64,000 nt of DNA, taken from NCBI GenBank assembly GCA_963790405.1, contig CAWBOJ010000006.1:372001-436000 (forward strand), read 5' to 3'. A model generated the notes under the pieces. That model saw nothing but the letters and a program-made list of their open reading frames with translations. It did no database searches and was not told the origin of the DNA. Position 1 is the stretch's first letter. Each line of letters begins with the position of its first letter. Below, one piece after another: positions 55,536 to 63,709 of the stretch. The stretch is from JBGSMX01 sp963790405 (GTDB taxonomy: Bacteria > Actinomycetota > Coriobacteriia > Anaerosomatales > JAGXFU01). A program made the position numbers and the translations under genes.

Positions 55536-57944
55536 TCAGGATTCGCCAAGTCCCAGGTAGCGGAAGACTACGATAGCGATGTCGTCATCGGGAGTGCCGA
55601 CCGCGAAGTCCCAAGCGGCCTCCATCAGCGTGTCGGCAATCACCTGGGGATCTGCGTCTCCGAGTTCGTCGACAAGTTCTAGCACGCGATCTTCGCCGAG
55701 AAACTCGCCCCCGCGACGCGTGTCGATGAGTCCATCGCTGTACATTATCAGACGCTGGCGTGGATGCAGGTGCACGGAGTAGGTCTCAAATTCATGCTCG
55801 CCGAACACGGCCAGAGGCGGATTGCGCGTAGTGGCATGTTCCGTGCAGCCGAGTTGATCGCAAATCAGCGGGAGGGGGTGGCCCGCGCACACGATTGTGG
55901 TGTCGCCTGACGCCAGGTCCACGACGCCGTAGAGCATGGTGATGAATCGCCCTTCCTCGACTTGCAGGGCGAGGGTTCGGTTGGCTGCGCGTGCCACCAA
56001 GGCGGGATCCTGCAACTCGTACGCGAATGCCCTAAGCGTACTCTTGGCGACAGAGGTGATTGCGGCGGCTTCGATACCCTTGCCCGATACGTCTCCGATG
56101 ACGAACGCGACGCGGTTGTCTTGGAGCTTGAACAGATCGAAGAAGTCGCCGCCGATCTGAGCCAGCTCGGTGGCGCTACGGTACGCCCACGCGAGCTCAA
56201 GTCCCGACACATCCGAGTCTATTCGGAGCATGGAGGTCTGGAGTGTGTCCGCGACAAGACGTTCCCCGGCGTATAGGCGGGCGTTCTCCATCGCCAAAGC
56301 GAGTGCGGATCCGAGTTTGCGCGCGAAGTCGTGTTCTTCAGTCGTGAACTCGTGATGAGCTTGGCGCCACACGAAGGTGAGGGCGCCGAAGTGCTCGGAT
56401 CTGAACTGCAGTGGTATGGCAAGTGCGGAGGTCACGTTGTGGTCGCGGGCCGCAGCGAAGCTGGAGTCGGGATAGCGAGCCGGAAGATCCTCGATGGCCA
56501 GCGGTTCATCGAGACGTATGGCTTCGGCTACGTGCGGAACTTCTCTGTCTGTGAAGCGTTGGTTGATGATCAGGTCCGGGTAGCCATGCGCGAGCCGGGG
56601 TATCCAGCGGCCGTGGTCTTCGATCCAGACAGTGGCGGCGTCGGCACCGATCACGGCTACACCCAAGGACGTGACGCGACGCATGACCTCATCGAGGTCG
56701 AATGTCGAGTTAATGGCGCGGTCTATGGCATTGAGCGCTTCACCGAGGTCACGTGCGTGGTAGAGACGTTGCTCGGCGTCCTTTCGCACTGTGATGTCTT
56801 CGATGATCGCCACGATGTATCGGGGCGATCCAGAGTCATTCCGTACGATGCTACGTGAAACGCTCACCCAGACGAGTGACCCGTCTGGACGCACGAAGCG
56901 CTTCTCTAGGTGAGGCTCTGACAGTTCTCCGGCCAACAGGCGCTCGACGAGCATCTCCTCGGCAACCTGATCGTTGCTGTGGGTCGCGCCGGAGGGGCGG
57001 ATCTGTCGCAAGGACTCAAGTGAGTGGCCGGTGATCTCACCAAGCCTGCGATTGGCAAGGAGCAACCGTCCGTCAAGTGAAATGTGGGCGATGCCGACGG
57101 TTGCCTGCTCGAAGGTGGAACGGAATCGGACCTCACTCTCGCGGAGTCTCTCGCTCGTCTCTGTGAGCTCATGGAACAACACTGCATACGGGCGCAAGAT
57201 CCCAGTTTCAACTATGGCTCGATAGAGCAGGTAGAAAGCCAATATCCGCAGAAGGTGTCCGCCCATATTCTCGAGAGACACGGGCGTCACGTAGAGGGTG
57301 AACGCGAACTCGGCGGTGATGCTGGCGATGATCGAACCGGCGAGCAAACGAAGCACCTGTGGATCGAAGGACCTCCGATTGGAAAGGAGTCCGACCAGCC
57401 CGATCACGAATGCAGAGATGACCAGCCACTCGCTCCATATCTTGAACGGTGTGAGTTCACCCGATGCGGGAAGTGCTGAAGGGAAGTGTCCGCTGAAGAC
57501 CAGGACAACCAGCGTGAGCGTCAGGCTCGCGAATGCCGCAAACACGACATTCGCCCGGAAGCGTTTCCCGGCGAACATCGGCGCGATGATCAAAGCTGCG
57601 GACTGGACATAGCGCGCGATGAGCCACAGCTGGGTAGGCAACTCGGTCGACGAGTATGCCGAGAAGGTCTCGACGCCCTGGTAGGCCAGCATGTGGAGTC
57701 CGTCGACAGCGGCGACGAAGAAGTAGGCGATTCCCAGGAACACCAAGTACCCGTTGTCGATGTAGCGTCGGGCATTCCACGTGACCATGAAGGTGCCGAT
57801 CGCCACAGAGATCGTGAAGAGTTCGGCAAGCGTATGAAATATGGGATACCCCAACGAGTACCGAATGGCTACGAGTGCGGAGGCAACAACGACACCCCAG
57901 ACGGAGTATTCAGGTATCGCGTGGCGTGTGCGAGTCGTGTCCAT
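55536..57944 (-). CDS. Membrane sensor (MASE3-like)-PAS-GAF-SpoIIE/PP2C phosphatase
   Basis: An 802-residue signalling protein. Residues about 1-260 hold seven or so membrane segments of a MASE3-type sensor (SLGYPIFHTLAELFTISVAI, FLGIAYFFVAAVDGLHMLAY). A PAS domain follows (FEQATVGIAHISLDGRLLLA, WVSVSRSIVRND), then a GAF domain (INQRFTDREVPHVAEAIRLD, TSALAIPLQFRSEHFGALTF). The C-terminal SpoIIE-type serine phosphatase has GGDFFDLF, FVIGDVSGKGIEAAA, IMYSDGLIDTRRG and TPDDDIAIVVF. Such proteins usually dephosphorylate an anti-anti-sigma factor in a partner-switching cascade; no partner gene is adjacent. I chose ATG 57944 (ACGGGGTG upstream) over a longer frame from 58028. Confidence 0.88.
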   Translation of the reverse strand: MDTTRTRHAIPEYSVWGVVVASALVAIRYSLGYPIFHTLAELFTISVAIGTFMVTWNARRYIDNGYLVFLGIAYFFVAAVDGLHMLAYQGVETFSAYSSTELPTQLWLIARYVQSAALIIAPMFAGKRFRANVVFAAFASLTLTLVVLVFSGHFPSALPASGELTPFKIWSEWLVISAFVIGLVGLLSNRRSFDPQVLRLLAGSIIASITAEFAFTLYVTPVSLENMGGHLLRILAFYLLYRAIVETGILRPYAVLFHELTETSERLRESEVRFRSTFEQATVGIAHISLDGRLLLANRRLGEITGHSLESLRQIRPSGATHSNDQVAEEMLVERLLAGELSEPHLEKRFVRPDGSLVWVSVSRSIVRNDSGSPRYIVAIIEDITVRKDAEQRLYHARDLGEALNAIDRAINSTFDLDEVMRRVTSLGVAVIGADAATVWIEDHGRWIPRLAHGYPDLIINQRFTDREVPHVAEAIRLDEPLAIEDLPARYPDSSFAAARDHNVTSALAIPLQFRSEHFGALTFVWRQAHHEFTTEEHDFARKLGSALALAMENARLYAGERLVADTLQTSMLRIDSDVSGLELAWAYRSATELAQIGGDFFDLFKLQDNRVAFVIGDVSGKGIEAAAITSVAKSTLRAFAYELQDPALVARAANRTLALQVEEGRFITMLYGVVDLASGDTTIVCAGHPLPLICDQLGCTEHATTRNPPLAVFGEHEFETYSVHLHPRQRLIMYSDGLIDTRRGGEFLGEDRVLELVDELGDADPQVIADTLMEAAWDFAVGTPDDDIAIVVFRYLGLGES

Positions 57945-58077
57945 TGCACCCCGTGTGGGTTGACAGCGTAGTTCATCGTCGCATGTCTGCAGATACTCCT
58001 TCAAGCCGACACGAATGGGGTCGAGCAAGGGATGCTACGCTATCGTCGTGCAGTGACGCGGACTTGGGGGATGCTCA

Positions 58078-58815
58078 GTGATTGACTTCTTCAATATCTC
58101 GCTGGGCGAGGGGATCGGTTGCGCATGTCGCCGGTGCTCGCCTCCCACGCCCGAACACTTTCGCGAGGTTGACGCCATCTTGGAGGAAGTGTCTCGTGCC
58201 GTTGCGCTCTGGGACGGGGTTGGTCCCGGACCCAACATCGCCTTCACCGGTCCAGAACCGTACAGACACCGGCGGCTGCCCACGCTTGCCCAGGGTGCGA
58301 TGGCGGCTGGCGTACAGCGCCTGAGTCTTTCCACCGACGCTGTGGCGTTGGCCATGCCGGACACCGCCGCGGGCTCTCTCGATGCCGGAGTGCGCCACAT
58401 CGAAGTGCCGTTGCTGGGCGCTTCATCGCACAGCCATGATGCGCTGTCCGGGACACCAGGTTCGTTCGATGGCGCGTTAGCCGGCATGCGGACTCTGAAG
58501 TCCGTAGGCGAGGAGCGAGGAGTCCCCGTCCTCATCTGTGGCCGGGTGCGTGTGTGCAGTCACAATGTCCGTGAGCTTCCGGGGATCGTGATCGCGTTTG
58601 CGCAAGTCGGTGCCAACAGCGTGACGCTCGAGCTTGACGGCACGGTTCCCGCGACGGTCGCGCGTCCGTGGGTCGGTGCCGCGGTGGATACGGGAATCGT
58701 GAGTAACGTGTGGGTGGCTCTTGAGGGAGCGACTGCCGAGGAGTATCGGATCGCGCCTTTGCACGAGCACAATGCAACGCGTCTTCTTCCGTCCAGCGGG
58801 GAGGGGGCTGCGTGA
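58078..58815 (+). CDS. Radical-SAM-like barrel protein with non-standard CxCxxC cluster site
   Basis: A 245-residue protein whose fold signatures resemble radical-SAM enzymes: IAFTGPEPYRHRRLPTLAQG replaces the usual TGGEP strand, GVQRLSLSTDAVAL the following strand, and SSHSHDALSGTPGSFDGALA the segment downstream of the SAM site. The cluster-binding loop reads GIGCACRRC, i.e. CxCxxC rather than CxxxCxxC. It may have lost or altered [4Fe-4S]/SAM chemistry, or bind the cluster differently. It starts with GTG 58078 (GGGGG upstream) and overlaps the following B12-type radical-SAM gene by 4 nt, so the two probably act together. Confidence 0.65.
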   Translation: MIDFFNISLGEGIGCACRRCSPPTPEHFREVDAILEEVSRAVALWDGVGPGPNIAFTGPEPYRHRRLPTLAQGAMAAGVQRLSLSTDAVALAMPDTAAGSLDAGVRHIEVPLLGASSHSHDALSGTPGSFDGALAGMRTLKSVGEERGVPVLICGRVRVCSHNVRELPGIVIAFAQVGANSVTLELDGTVPATVARPWVGAAVDTGIVSNVWVALEGATAEEYRIAPLHEHNATRLLPSSGEGAA

Positions 58816-60101
58816 GTCGCCCAGAACTTGCGGTTGCACTCGTCGGATTGAACTGGCCCGGCTACCAATCCTTAGCCCTCGGCTACGTGCAGGCGTACGC
58901 GCAACAAGACGAACGCCTCGCCGGAAAGGTGGGGTTCACTACTCTGAACCTTGCGTGCGATCAAGATCCGTGGTGGGTTGTGTATCGACTCGTGGCGATG
59001 GAACCGGATGCGGTCGGCTTCACGGTGACGTGCTGGAATGCGAAGGCCGTGTACGACGCGTGCAGAATCCTTCGGCTGGCCTTGCCGGACACGTTCATAG
59101 TCCTAGGAGGGCCTGAAGTAGGACCGATCGCCGAGGATGTGCTTGAGCGCAACCCAGCTGTGGACGCGGTCGTACGAGGCGAGGGCGAGGAGACGTTCGC
59201 AGAGCTGCTCTACACCGTGCTCAAGAAGGGGAAGCTCTGGAAGATCGAAGGGGTAACCTGTCGCCGAGACGGATCGGTCACCTCCGCTCCGGACCGTCCA
59301 CCGATTTCTGATCTAGACACCATCCCGTCCCCGTACGCTACAGGCACGCTTGCGCCGATTGACGGTGCTACCTACATCGAGACGTCTCGCGGCTGTCCGC
59401 ACAAGTGCGCGTACTGCTACGAGGGCAAGGGAGTGCAACGAGTTCGCTCGTTCAGCGACGCGCGGATCGCGGCTGACATCGAAGCCGTCGCAACCACCCC
59501 GGGAATCACGAACTTCTCGTTCATCGACTCTGTCTTCAACCTAACCGACGGCAGGCTAGAGATGCTGTCCGAAGTCATGGCGCCTCATGCGGCGCGAGGG
59601 ATCCGGCTCCACACGATTGAGGTGGACATCGAGCGGGTTGATGAGCATCAGGCCGACCTGCTCCGTCGCGCAGGCGTGGTGAGCGTGGAAACAGGGCCAC
59701 AGAGCGTGGGGGAGAAGGCACTTGAGGCATGTGAGCGGCGGTTCGATCCTCAGCGCTTCGAGGCGGGGGTTGAGGCCTGCAAGCGTGTCGGAATCTCTGT
59801 CGAGTGCGACTTGATCGTCGGGTTGCCGCACGACACGCTTGAGGATTTCATGGATGGTCTCCGCTTCGTCTTGGATCTCGATCCGGGGAAGATCCAGTTC
59901 TCGACATTACATGTCTTGCCCGGCACATTGTTGTGGAACCAAGCGGAGCGCTTCGGGCTGGTATACAACACCGAGCCTCCACACGAGGTGGTCCGCACAC
60001 CAGACATGAGCTTCACGGATCTTCGGCGAGCCGAGGTCTTCGGCTGTGCAGTCACCGCGCACTACCGGGCGCGCGTCGACGTACCGGCCAACCCCACGTA
60101 G
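58812..60101 (+). CDS. B12-binding-domain radical SAM protein
   Basis: A 429-residue enzyme. The N-terminal about 140 residues resemble a cobalamin-binding domain (AVALVGLNWPGYQSLALGYV, AVGFTVTCWNAKAV, FIVLGGPEVGPIAEDVLE, VDAVVRGEGEETFAELL). A radical-SAM domain follows with ETSRGCPHKCAYCYEGKG (CxxxCxxC), HTIEVDIERVDEHQADLLRR and VECDLIVGLPHDTLEDFMDG. The last part (QFSTLHVLPGTLLWNQAERF) is common in this superfamily. Related enzymes perform methylations or ring rearrangements in natural-product and cofactor pathways; the substrate is unknown. Start GTG 58812 overlaps the previous stop (GTGA). Confidence 0.85.
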   Translation: MSRPELAVALVGLNWPGYQSLALGYVQAYAQQDERLAGKVGFTTLNLACDQDPWWVVYRLVAMEPDAVGFTVTCWNAKAVYDACRILRLALPDTFIVLGGPEVGPIAEDVLERNPAVDAVVRGEGEETFAELLYTVLKKGKLWKIEGVTCRRDGSVTSAPDRPPISDLDTIPSPYATGTLAPIDGATYIETSRGCPHKCAYCYEGKGVQRVRSFSDARIAADIEAVATTPGITNFSFIDSVFNLTDGRLEMLSEVMAPHAARGIRLHTIEVDIERVDEHQADLLRRAGVVSVETGPQSVGEKALEACERRFDPQRFEAGVEACKRVGISVECDLIVGLPHDTLEDFMDGLRFVLDLDPGKIQFSTLHVLPGTLLWNQAERFGLVYNTEPPHEVVRTPDMSFTDLRRAEVFGCAVTAHYRARVDVPANPT

Positions 60102-60139
60102 AATCGGACAGTGGAGTCCGAGACCGATCTGGGAGCACA

Positions 60140-61294
60140 ATGACCGTATCCAAGCGTGCTCGTGCCGTACGGCCTTTCGTTGTCATGGATGTGGTCGCCC
60201 GGGCGAAGGAACTCGAGAGTCTTGGTCGAGACATCGTGCGTCTCGAGATCGGAGACCCCGACCTGCCCACACCTGACATCGTGACCAAGGCTGCCGAGCG
60301 CGCCATGGAATCCGGCGATACCGGCTACACGCAGTCCGCCGGTCTGCCTTCACTCCGTGAAGCCGTCGCGAGTCACTACCACGAGCGCTACGACGTGGCT
60401 GTCGATCCCGAGAACATCGTTGTGACGCAGGGAACCTCCCCGGCGATGTTGCTTGTGTTCGGCGCACTACTCGATCCAGGTGACGAGGTCGTGATCTCGG
60501 ATCCTGGATACCCGGCGTATTCGAACTATGTTGAGTTCCTGGGAGGCGTGGCTCGCCGCGTGCGAGTGCGTGCCGAGGAAGGATTCCGCTTCCGCCCCGA
60601 CGAGATTCGCGCGGCGATAACCGAGCGTACACGCGCCATCATGATCAATTCGCCAGCCAACCCCATGGGCACGGTCCTACCTGCCGAGGATATCGCTGAG
60701 CTCGCTGCTATAGCCGAGGAGACAGGTGTGTGGATCGTCAGCGACGAGATCTACCACGGTCTGCAATTCGAAGGCCGGGAGAGAAGCATTCTTGAGTTCA
60801 CCGACAGGGCTTTCGTACTCAACGGGTTCTCGAAAGCCTACGCGATGACAGGCTGGCGACTCGGCTATCTGATTGCTCCGAAGGAATTCGTTCGACCGTG
60901 CGAAGTGATTCAGCAGAACTTCTTTCTGTGCGCGAACCATTTTGTCCAAGTGGCCGGCACCGTGGCTCTGACTCAGGCGCAAGGCGAGGTTGTCCGCATG
61001 CGCGCGGTGTATGACGAGCGGCGAAAGTACATCGTGCCAGCCTTGCGTGAACTGGGTCTGCGGATCGATACCGAGCCGACGGGCGCCTTCTACGTGTTTG
61101 CCGACGCGCGTGCCTGGGGCGATGACTCGCTATCGCTGGCGGGTCGCATTCTCGAGGAGGCGGGTGTGTCAGCCGCTCCCGGCATCGACTTCGGACCCGG
61201 TGGAGAGGGCTTCCTGAGGTTCAGCTACGCCGCCTCGCTCGACCGGTTGCATGAGGGCGTGAGCCGCATCGCGCAGTGGCGCGAAGGTTCCTGA
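60140..61294 (+). CDS. Class I/II PLP-dependent aminotransferase (aspartate aminotransferase-like)
   Basis: A 384-residue fold-type I aminotransferase. The pyridine-ring Asp lies in WIVSDEIYHGLQF, the Schiff-base Lys in VLNGFSKAYAMTGWRLGYL, and the phosphate-binding loop follows the usual GDTGYTQSAGLPSLREAVA region. MINSPANPMGTVLPAEDIAE is the Asn-containing substrate segment. ATG 60140 follows GGGAG at 60131-60135. It starts 39 nt after the radical-SAM gene on the same strand, so it may belong to the same pathway. The exact amino-acid substrate cannot be assigned. Confidence 0.88.
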   Translation: MTVSKRARAVRPFVVMDVVARAKELESLGRDIVRLEIGDPDLPTPDIVTKAAERAMESGDTGYTQSAGLPSLREAVASHYHERYDVAVDPENIVVTQGTSPAMLLVFGALLDPGDEVVISDPGYPAYSNYVEFLGGVARRVRVRAEEGFRFRPDEIRAAITERTRAIMINSPANPMGTVLPAEDIAELAAIAEETGVWIVSDEIYHGLQFEGRERSILEFTDRAFVLNGFSKAYAMTGWRLGYLIAPKEFVRPCEVIQQNFFLCANHFVQVAGTVALTQAQGEVVRMRAVYDERRKYIVPALRELGLRIDTEPTGAFYVFADARAWGDDSLSLAGRILEEAGVSAAPGIDFGPGGEGFLRFSYAASLDRLHEGVSRIAQWREGS

Positions 61295-61582
61295 CGGAAT
61301 CTGGTTGTCGTGACCGAGCGCCGTTCGCCGGAGCCAGAAGTACCGTTCTCGGAGCAGTACTGCCGTTCGGGTGCGATGTCGTCAGCGAGTTCACGCATTT
61401 CGTCACCACGAGCTATACTGATGCATCACGCACGCCGATGAACTAGACGTCGGAGGCAGAGCGAAGCATCCCGCACGGCGGCGATTGGCCGGACGAGCGG
61501 CCGCAGCGAATGCGGCACGAAGGTTGCTTCCTCATGAGGGAACCGCACTGCGCGCAAGCGCTCGTCTTTGAAGGGCCGATCA
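61295..61582 (+). other. Promoter and structured leader upstream of the PHP gene
   Basis: TATACT at 61414-61419 with TTCACG (61390-61395) at 18-bp spacing is a plausible promoter. It would give a leader of about 155 nt. That leader holds hairpins: CCGCA-GCGAA-TGCGG (61501-61515), a GGTT/AACC stem around CCTCATGAGG (61522-61544) and GCGC-GCAA-GCGC with a GNRA tetraloop (61550-61561). I do not recognise a known riboswitch consensus. The stretch before 61390 holds nothing I can name. Confidence 0.4.
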
Positions 61583-62302
61583 GTGAGCGATATCTGGAGC
61601 AAGGCCGATCTCCACATCCATAGCACCCATAGCGACGGGTTGGCCAGGATTCCGGAGATCATGGACTACGTCCAGGATCAGACCGATCTGAAGGTCGTCG
61701 CGATTACTGATCACAACACCATCGAGGGCGCTCTGTTCGCGAAGTCGCTCGAAGAGATGTATGACTTCGAGGTTGTTGTCGGCGAAGAGGTGTCATCCAA
61801 GTCCGGTCACGTGATCGGACTCTTCCTTGAAGAGTCGATTCCTTCAGGACTGTCTGTTGCCGAGACTATCGCGCGTATCAACGAGCAGGGTGGGGTAGCC
61901 ATCATTCCTCACCCATTTTCCAACCAGGGTGTGTTCGGTCCGTTCGGAGTGAACACGTTCGGTGCTGCGTTCAACGAGCTTGCATTCCATGCACTTGAGG
62001 TCTACAACTCAATGCCGTTCCTCGTGTGGGCCAACCGTGTGGCTGCCAAGGTCTTCGCCGGTGGGCAAGGGCTTGCGGCGACCGGCGGCTCCGATGCGCA
62101 TGTGCTTCAGGGAATCGGGAAGGGCTACACAGTGTTTCGCGGCACGTCTGTAGAGGATCTGCGGCGTAGTCTCGACAACTTCGAGACACGGGCAGAAACC
62201 GGGCACGGTGGTCTGAGCCTGATGCTGCGCTATGCGTTCCGTTTCCCGCAGATTCGTCGACAGCAGGCCTGGAACTGGGAGCGCTGCAAAGCCGTCAAGT
62301 AG
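61583..62302 (+). CDS. PHP-domain metal-dependent phosphoesterase
   Basis: A 239-residue PHP protein. The four PHP motifs are KADLHIHSTHSDG (motif I), VVAITDHNTIEGA (II), VVVGEEVSSKSGHVIGLFL and GGVAIIPHPF (III) and AATGGSDAHVLQGIG (IV). All expected His and Asp ligands for a trinuclear metal site are present. Stand-alone members hydrolyse 3',5'-nucleoside bisphosphates or other phosphoesters. The GTG at 61583 has GAAGGG seven bases upstream; an earlier TTG at 61568 is less likely. It is convergent with the ferrochelatase-like gene. Confidence 0.9.
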   Translation: MSDIWSKADLHIHSTHSDGLARIPEIMDYVQDQTDLKVVAITDHNTIEGALFAKSLEEMYDFEVVVGEEVSSKSGHVIGLFLEESIPSGLSVAETIARINEQGGVAIIPHPFSNQGVFGPFGVNTFGAAFNELAFHALEVYNSMPFLVWANRVAAKVFAGGQGLAATGGSDAHVLQGIGKGYTVFRGTSVEDLRRSLDNFETRAETGHGGLSLMLRYAFRFPQIRRQQAWNWERCKAVK

Positions 62303-62341
62303 CGTCGGTGTCCTTCCGACCGCTCGGCCCTGTCGGAGTAT

Positions 62342-63565
62342 CTAGCCAAGTTCGCGAGCTGTCGCTTTCAGTTGCTTGGCGAGCAGACCTGCGACTCTGG
62401 GGTTGTCGCCCCAAGCACCGATCGTGACCGTCGAGACGTGTGCTTCGACGCGTGCCTGCCTGATGGACACCTGCATGTCGATGATGGTCACGGAACTCTC
62501 GAACGGGAAGCAGGCGGGGCATACCAGCACGCGGCTACATCCGAGTGCTGCGAGGTGCCGGACCGTCTCGGTGATGTCCGGATTTCTCCATTCCGCGTAG
62601 CACAAGCGGACGTTCTGCTGAGGTAAGCCGCGGTCTATCAGGATGGACCGCACGCGATTGGCGAACGAGTTCTCTTGAACATCGAAAGAGGTGTGGCTCT
62701 TCTGCCAGGCATCGGGCTGTCCATGCAGCGTTAGTGCTACACCCGTGTGCTCCGGGACATCTCGAGCCTGCCAGACGAGGTCGGAGACGTGCTCGCACAA
62801 CTCGGCAGATCCCCAAAGGGGCGGGGTGTAGCTGAGCCGAAGCCCGTGTGACTCAGGTCTCAAGGAGTCCACCGCAGCCTTGGCGCGATCCATGGCGTAG
62901 GACTCACCGACAGCCAGCGTCGCGACGACGATGTTGCGGAAGCCATCCTGCGCTGCCTGAACAACTACTCGATCTAGAGTGTCGCGGCCGACGCCCGATA
63001 CGAAACGGACTGCACCGAAGTCCTTGCCGAGCTCAGATTCGACGTTCTCAGACAATGCTCGTGCTTGACGTGCAGCCGGGCTGGTGCCGCCGAGTGCGCG
63101 ATACCGTGCCTTCTGCGCGGCATACAGAAATGGTGCGATGCCCAGTGTTGCTTCAGGCAGACCCGCTGCAGCGAGGCGTTCCAGCTCCTGTGCGATAGCG
63201 GATGGCCTGTAGTGCTCCGGTTCGATCTGAGCGACGATGAGCGCCAATGGACCCGAGACGGTGTCATCGAACGTGTCGGGCAGTTCGGGGGTGCTGCGTC
63301 GGGCGGCAAGGTAGGGGAGCAGTGCTGAGGCGAGCGCGTAGCCACCGCCGACAGAGCCGACCGAGAGGCCCAGAGCGGCAAGCGTCACGTTTGCCTGGCC
63401 GTAGGCGTCTACGACTTCGATGATTCCCCACGCTCCACCGACTATTCCCGCTATGGCCAAGAAGAGGAGCAGGGGTTCTCGTCCCCGTGATACCACCAGC
63501 AGGCCTACGACCGATGTGCCGACCGTTAGCCCACCTATGAAGATGGTGCCCCACTCGATTGTCAT
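62342..63565 (-). CDS. Membrane-anchored ferrochelatase-like (class II chelatase fold) protein
   Basis: A 407-residue protein. Residues 6-86 hold three membrane segments (GTIFIGGLTVGTSVVGLLVV, LLLFLAIAGIVGGAWGIIEV, TLAALGLSVGSVGGGYALAS). The remaining 300 residues have the two-lobed layout of ferrochelatase: GGTSPAARQARAL, FRNIVVATLAVGESYAMDRA, ALTLHGQPDAW with His281, and VCPACFPFESSVTIIDMQ with Glu356. This His/Glu spacing (75) is close to that of the catalytic pair in HemH (81). A membrane anchor on the N-terminal side is unusual for this fold. The substrate could be a tetrapyrrole, coproporphyrin or metal. The start is ATG 63565 with GGAG upstream; no haem gene is adjacent. Confidence 0.6.
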   Translation of the reverse strand: MTIEWGTIFIGGLTVGTSVVGLLVVSRGREPLLLFLAIAGIVGGAWGIIEVVDAYGQANVTLAALGLSVGSVGGGYALASALLPYLAARRSTPELPDTFDDTVSGPLALIVAQIEPEHYRPSAIAQELERLAAAGLPEATLGIAPFLYAAQKARYRALGGTSPAARQARALSENVESELGKDFGAVRFVSGVGRDTLDRVVVQAAQDGFRNIVVATLAVGESYAMDRAKAAVDSLRPESHGLRLSYTPPLWGSAELCEHVSDLVWQARDVPEHTGVALTLHGQPDAWQKSHTSFDVQENSFANRVRSILIDRGLPQQNVRLCYAEWRNPDITETVRHLAALGCSRVLVCPACFPFESSVTIIDMQVSIRQARVEAHVSTVTIGAWGDNPRVAGLLAKQLKATARELG

Positions 63566-63632
63566 ACGGTGTGCTCCTCGGTCTTGTTGCTGGGTGGTCT
63601 CAAGGATACCCGTACGGAGGGTTCAACACACG

Positions 63633-63661
63633 TTGACTACTAATACCCCAGGGGGTATACT
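63633..63661 (+). promoter_or_regulatory. trxA promoter with CsoR/CstR-type operator
   Basis: TTGACT (63633-63638) and TATACT (63656-63661) are spaced 17 bp apart. ATACCCC-AG-GGGGTAT (63643-63658), a perfect inverted repeat of the type bound by copper-sensing CsoR and persulfide-sensing CstR repressors, fills the spacer and overlaps the -10. Confidence 0.75.
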
Positions 63662-63709
63662 AGCCCGTGAAATGACAAGCGTGGTTTGTCGCTATAGGGA
63701 GGAAGTCCG

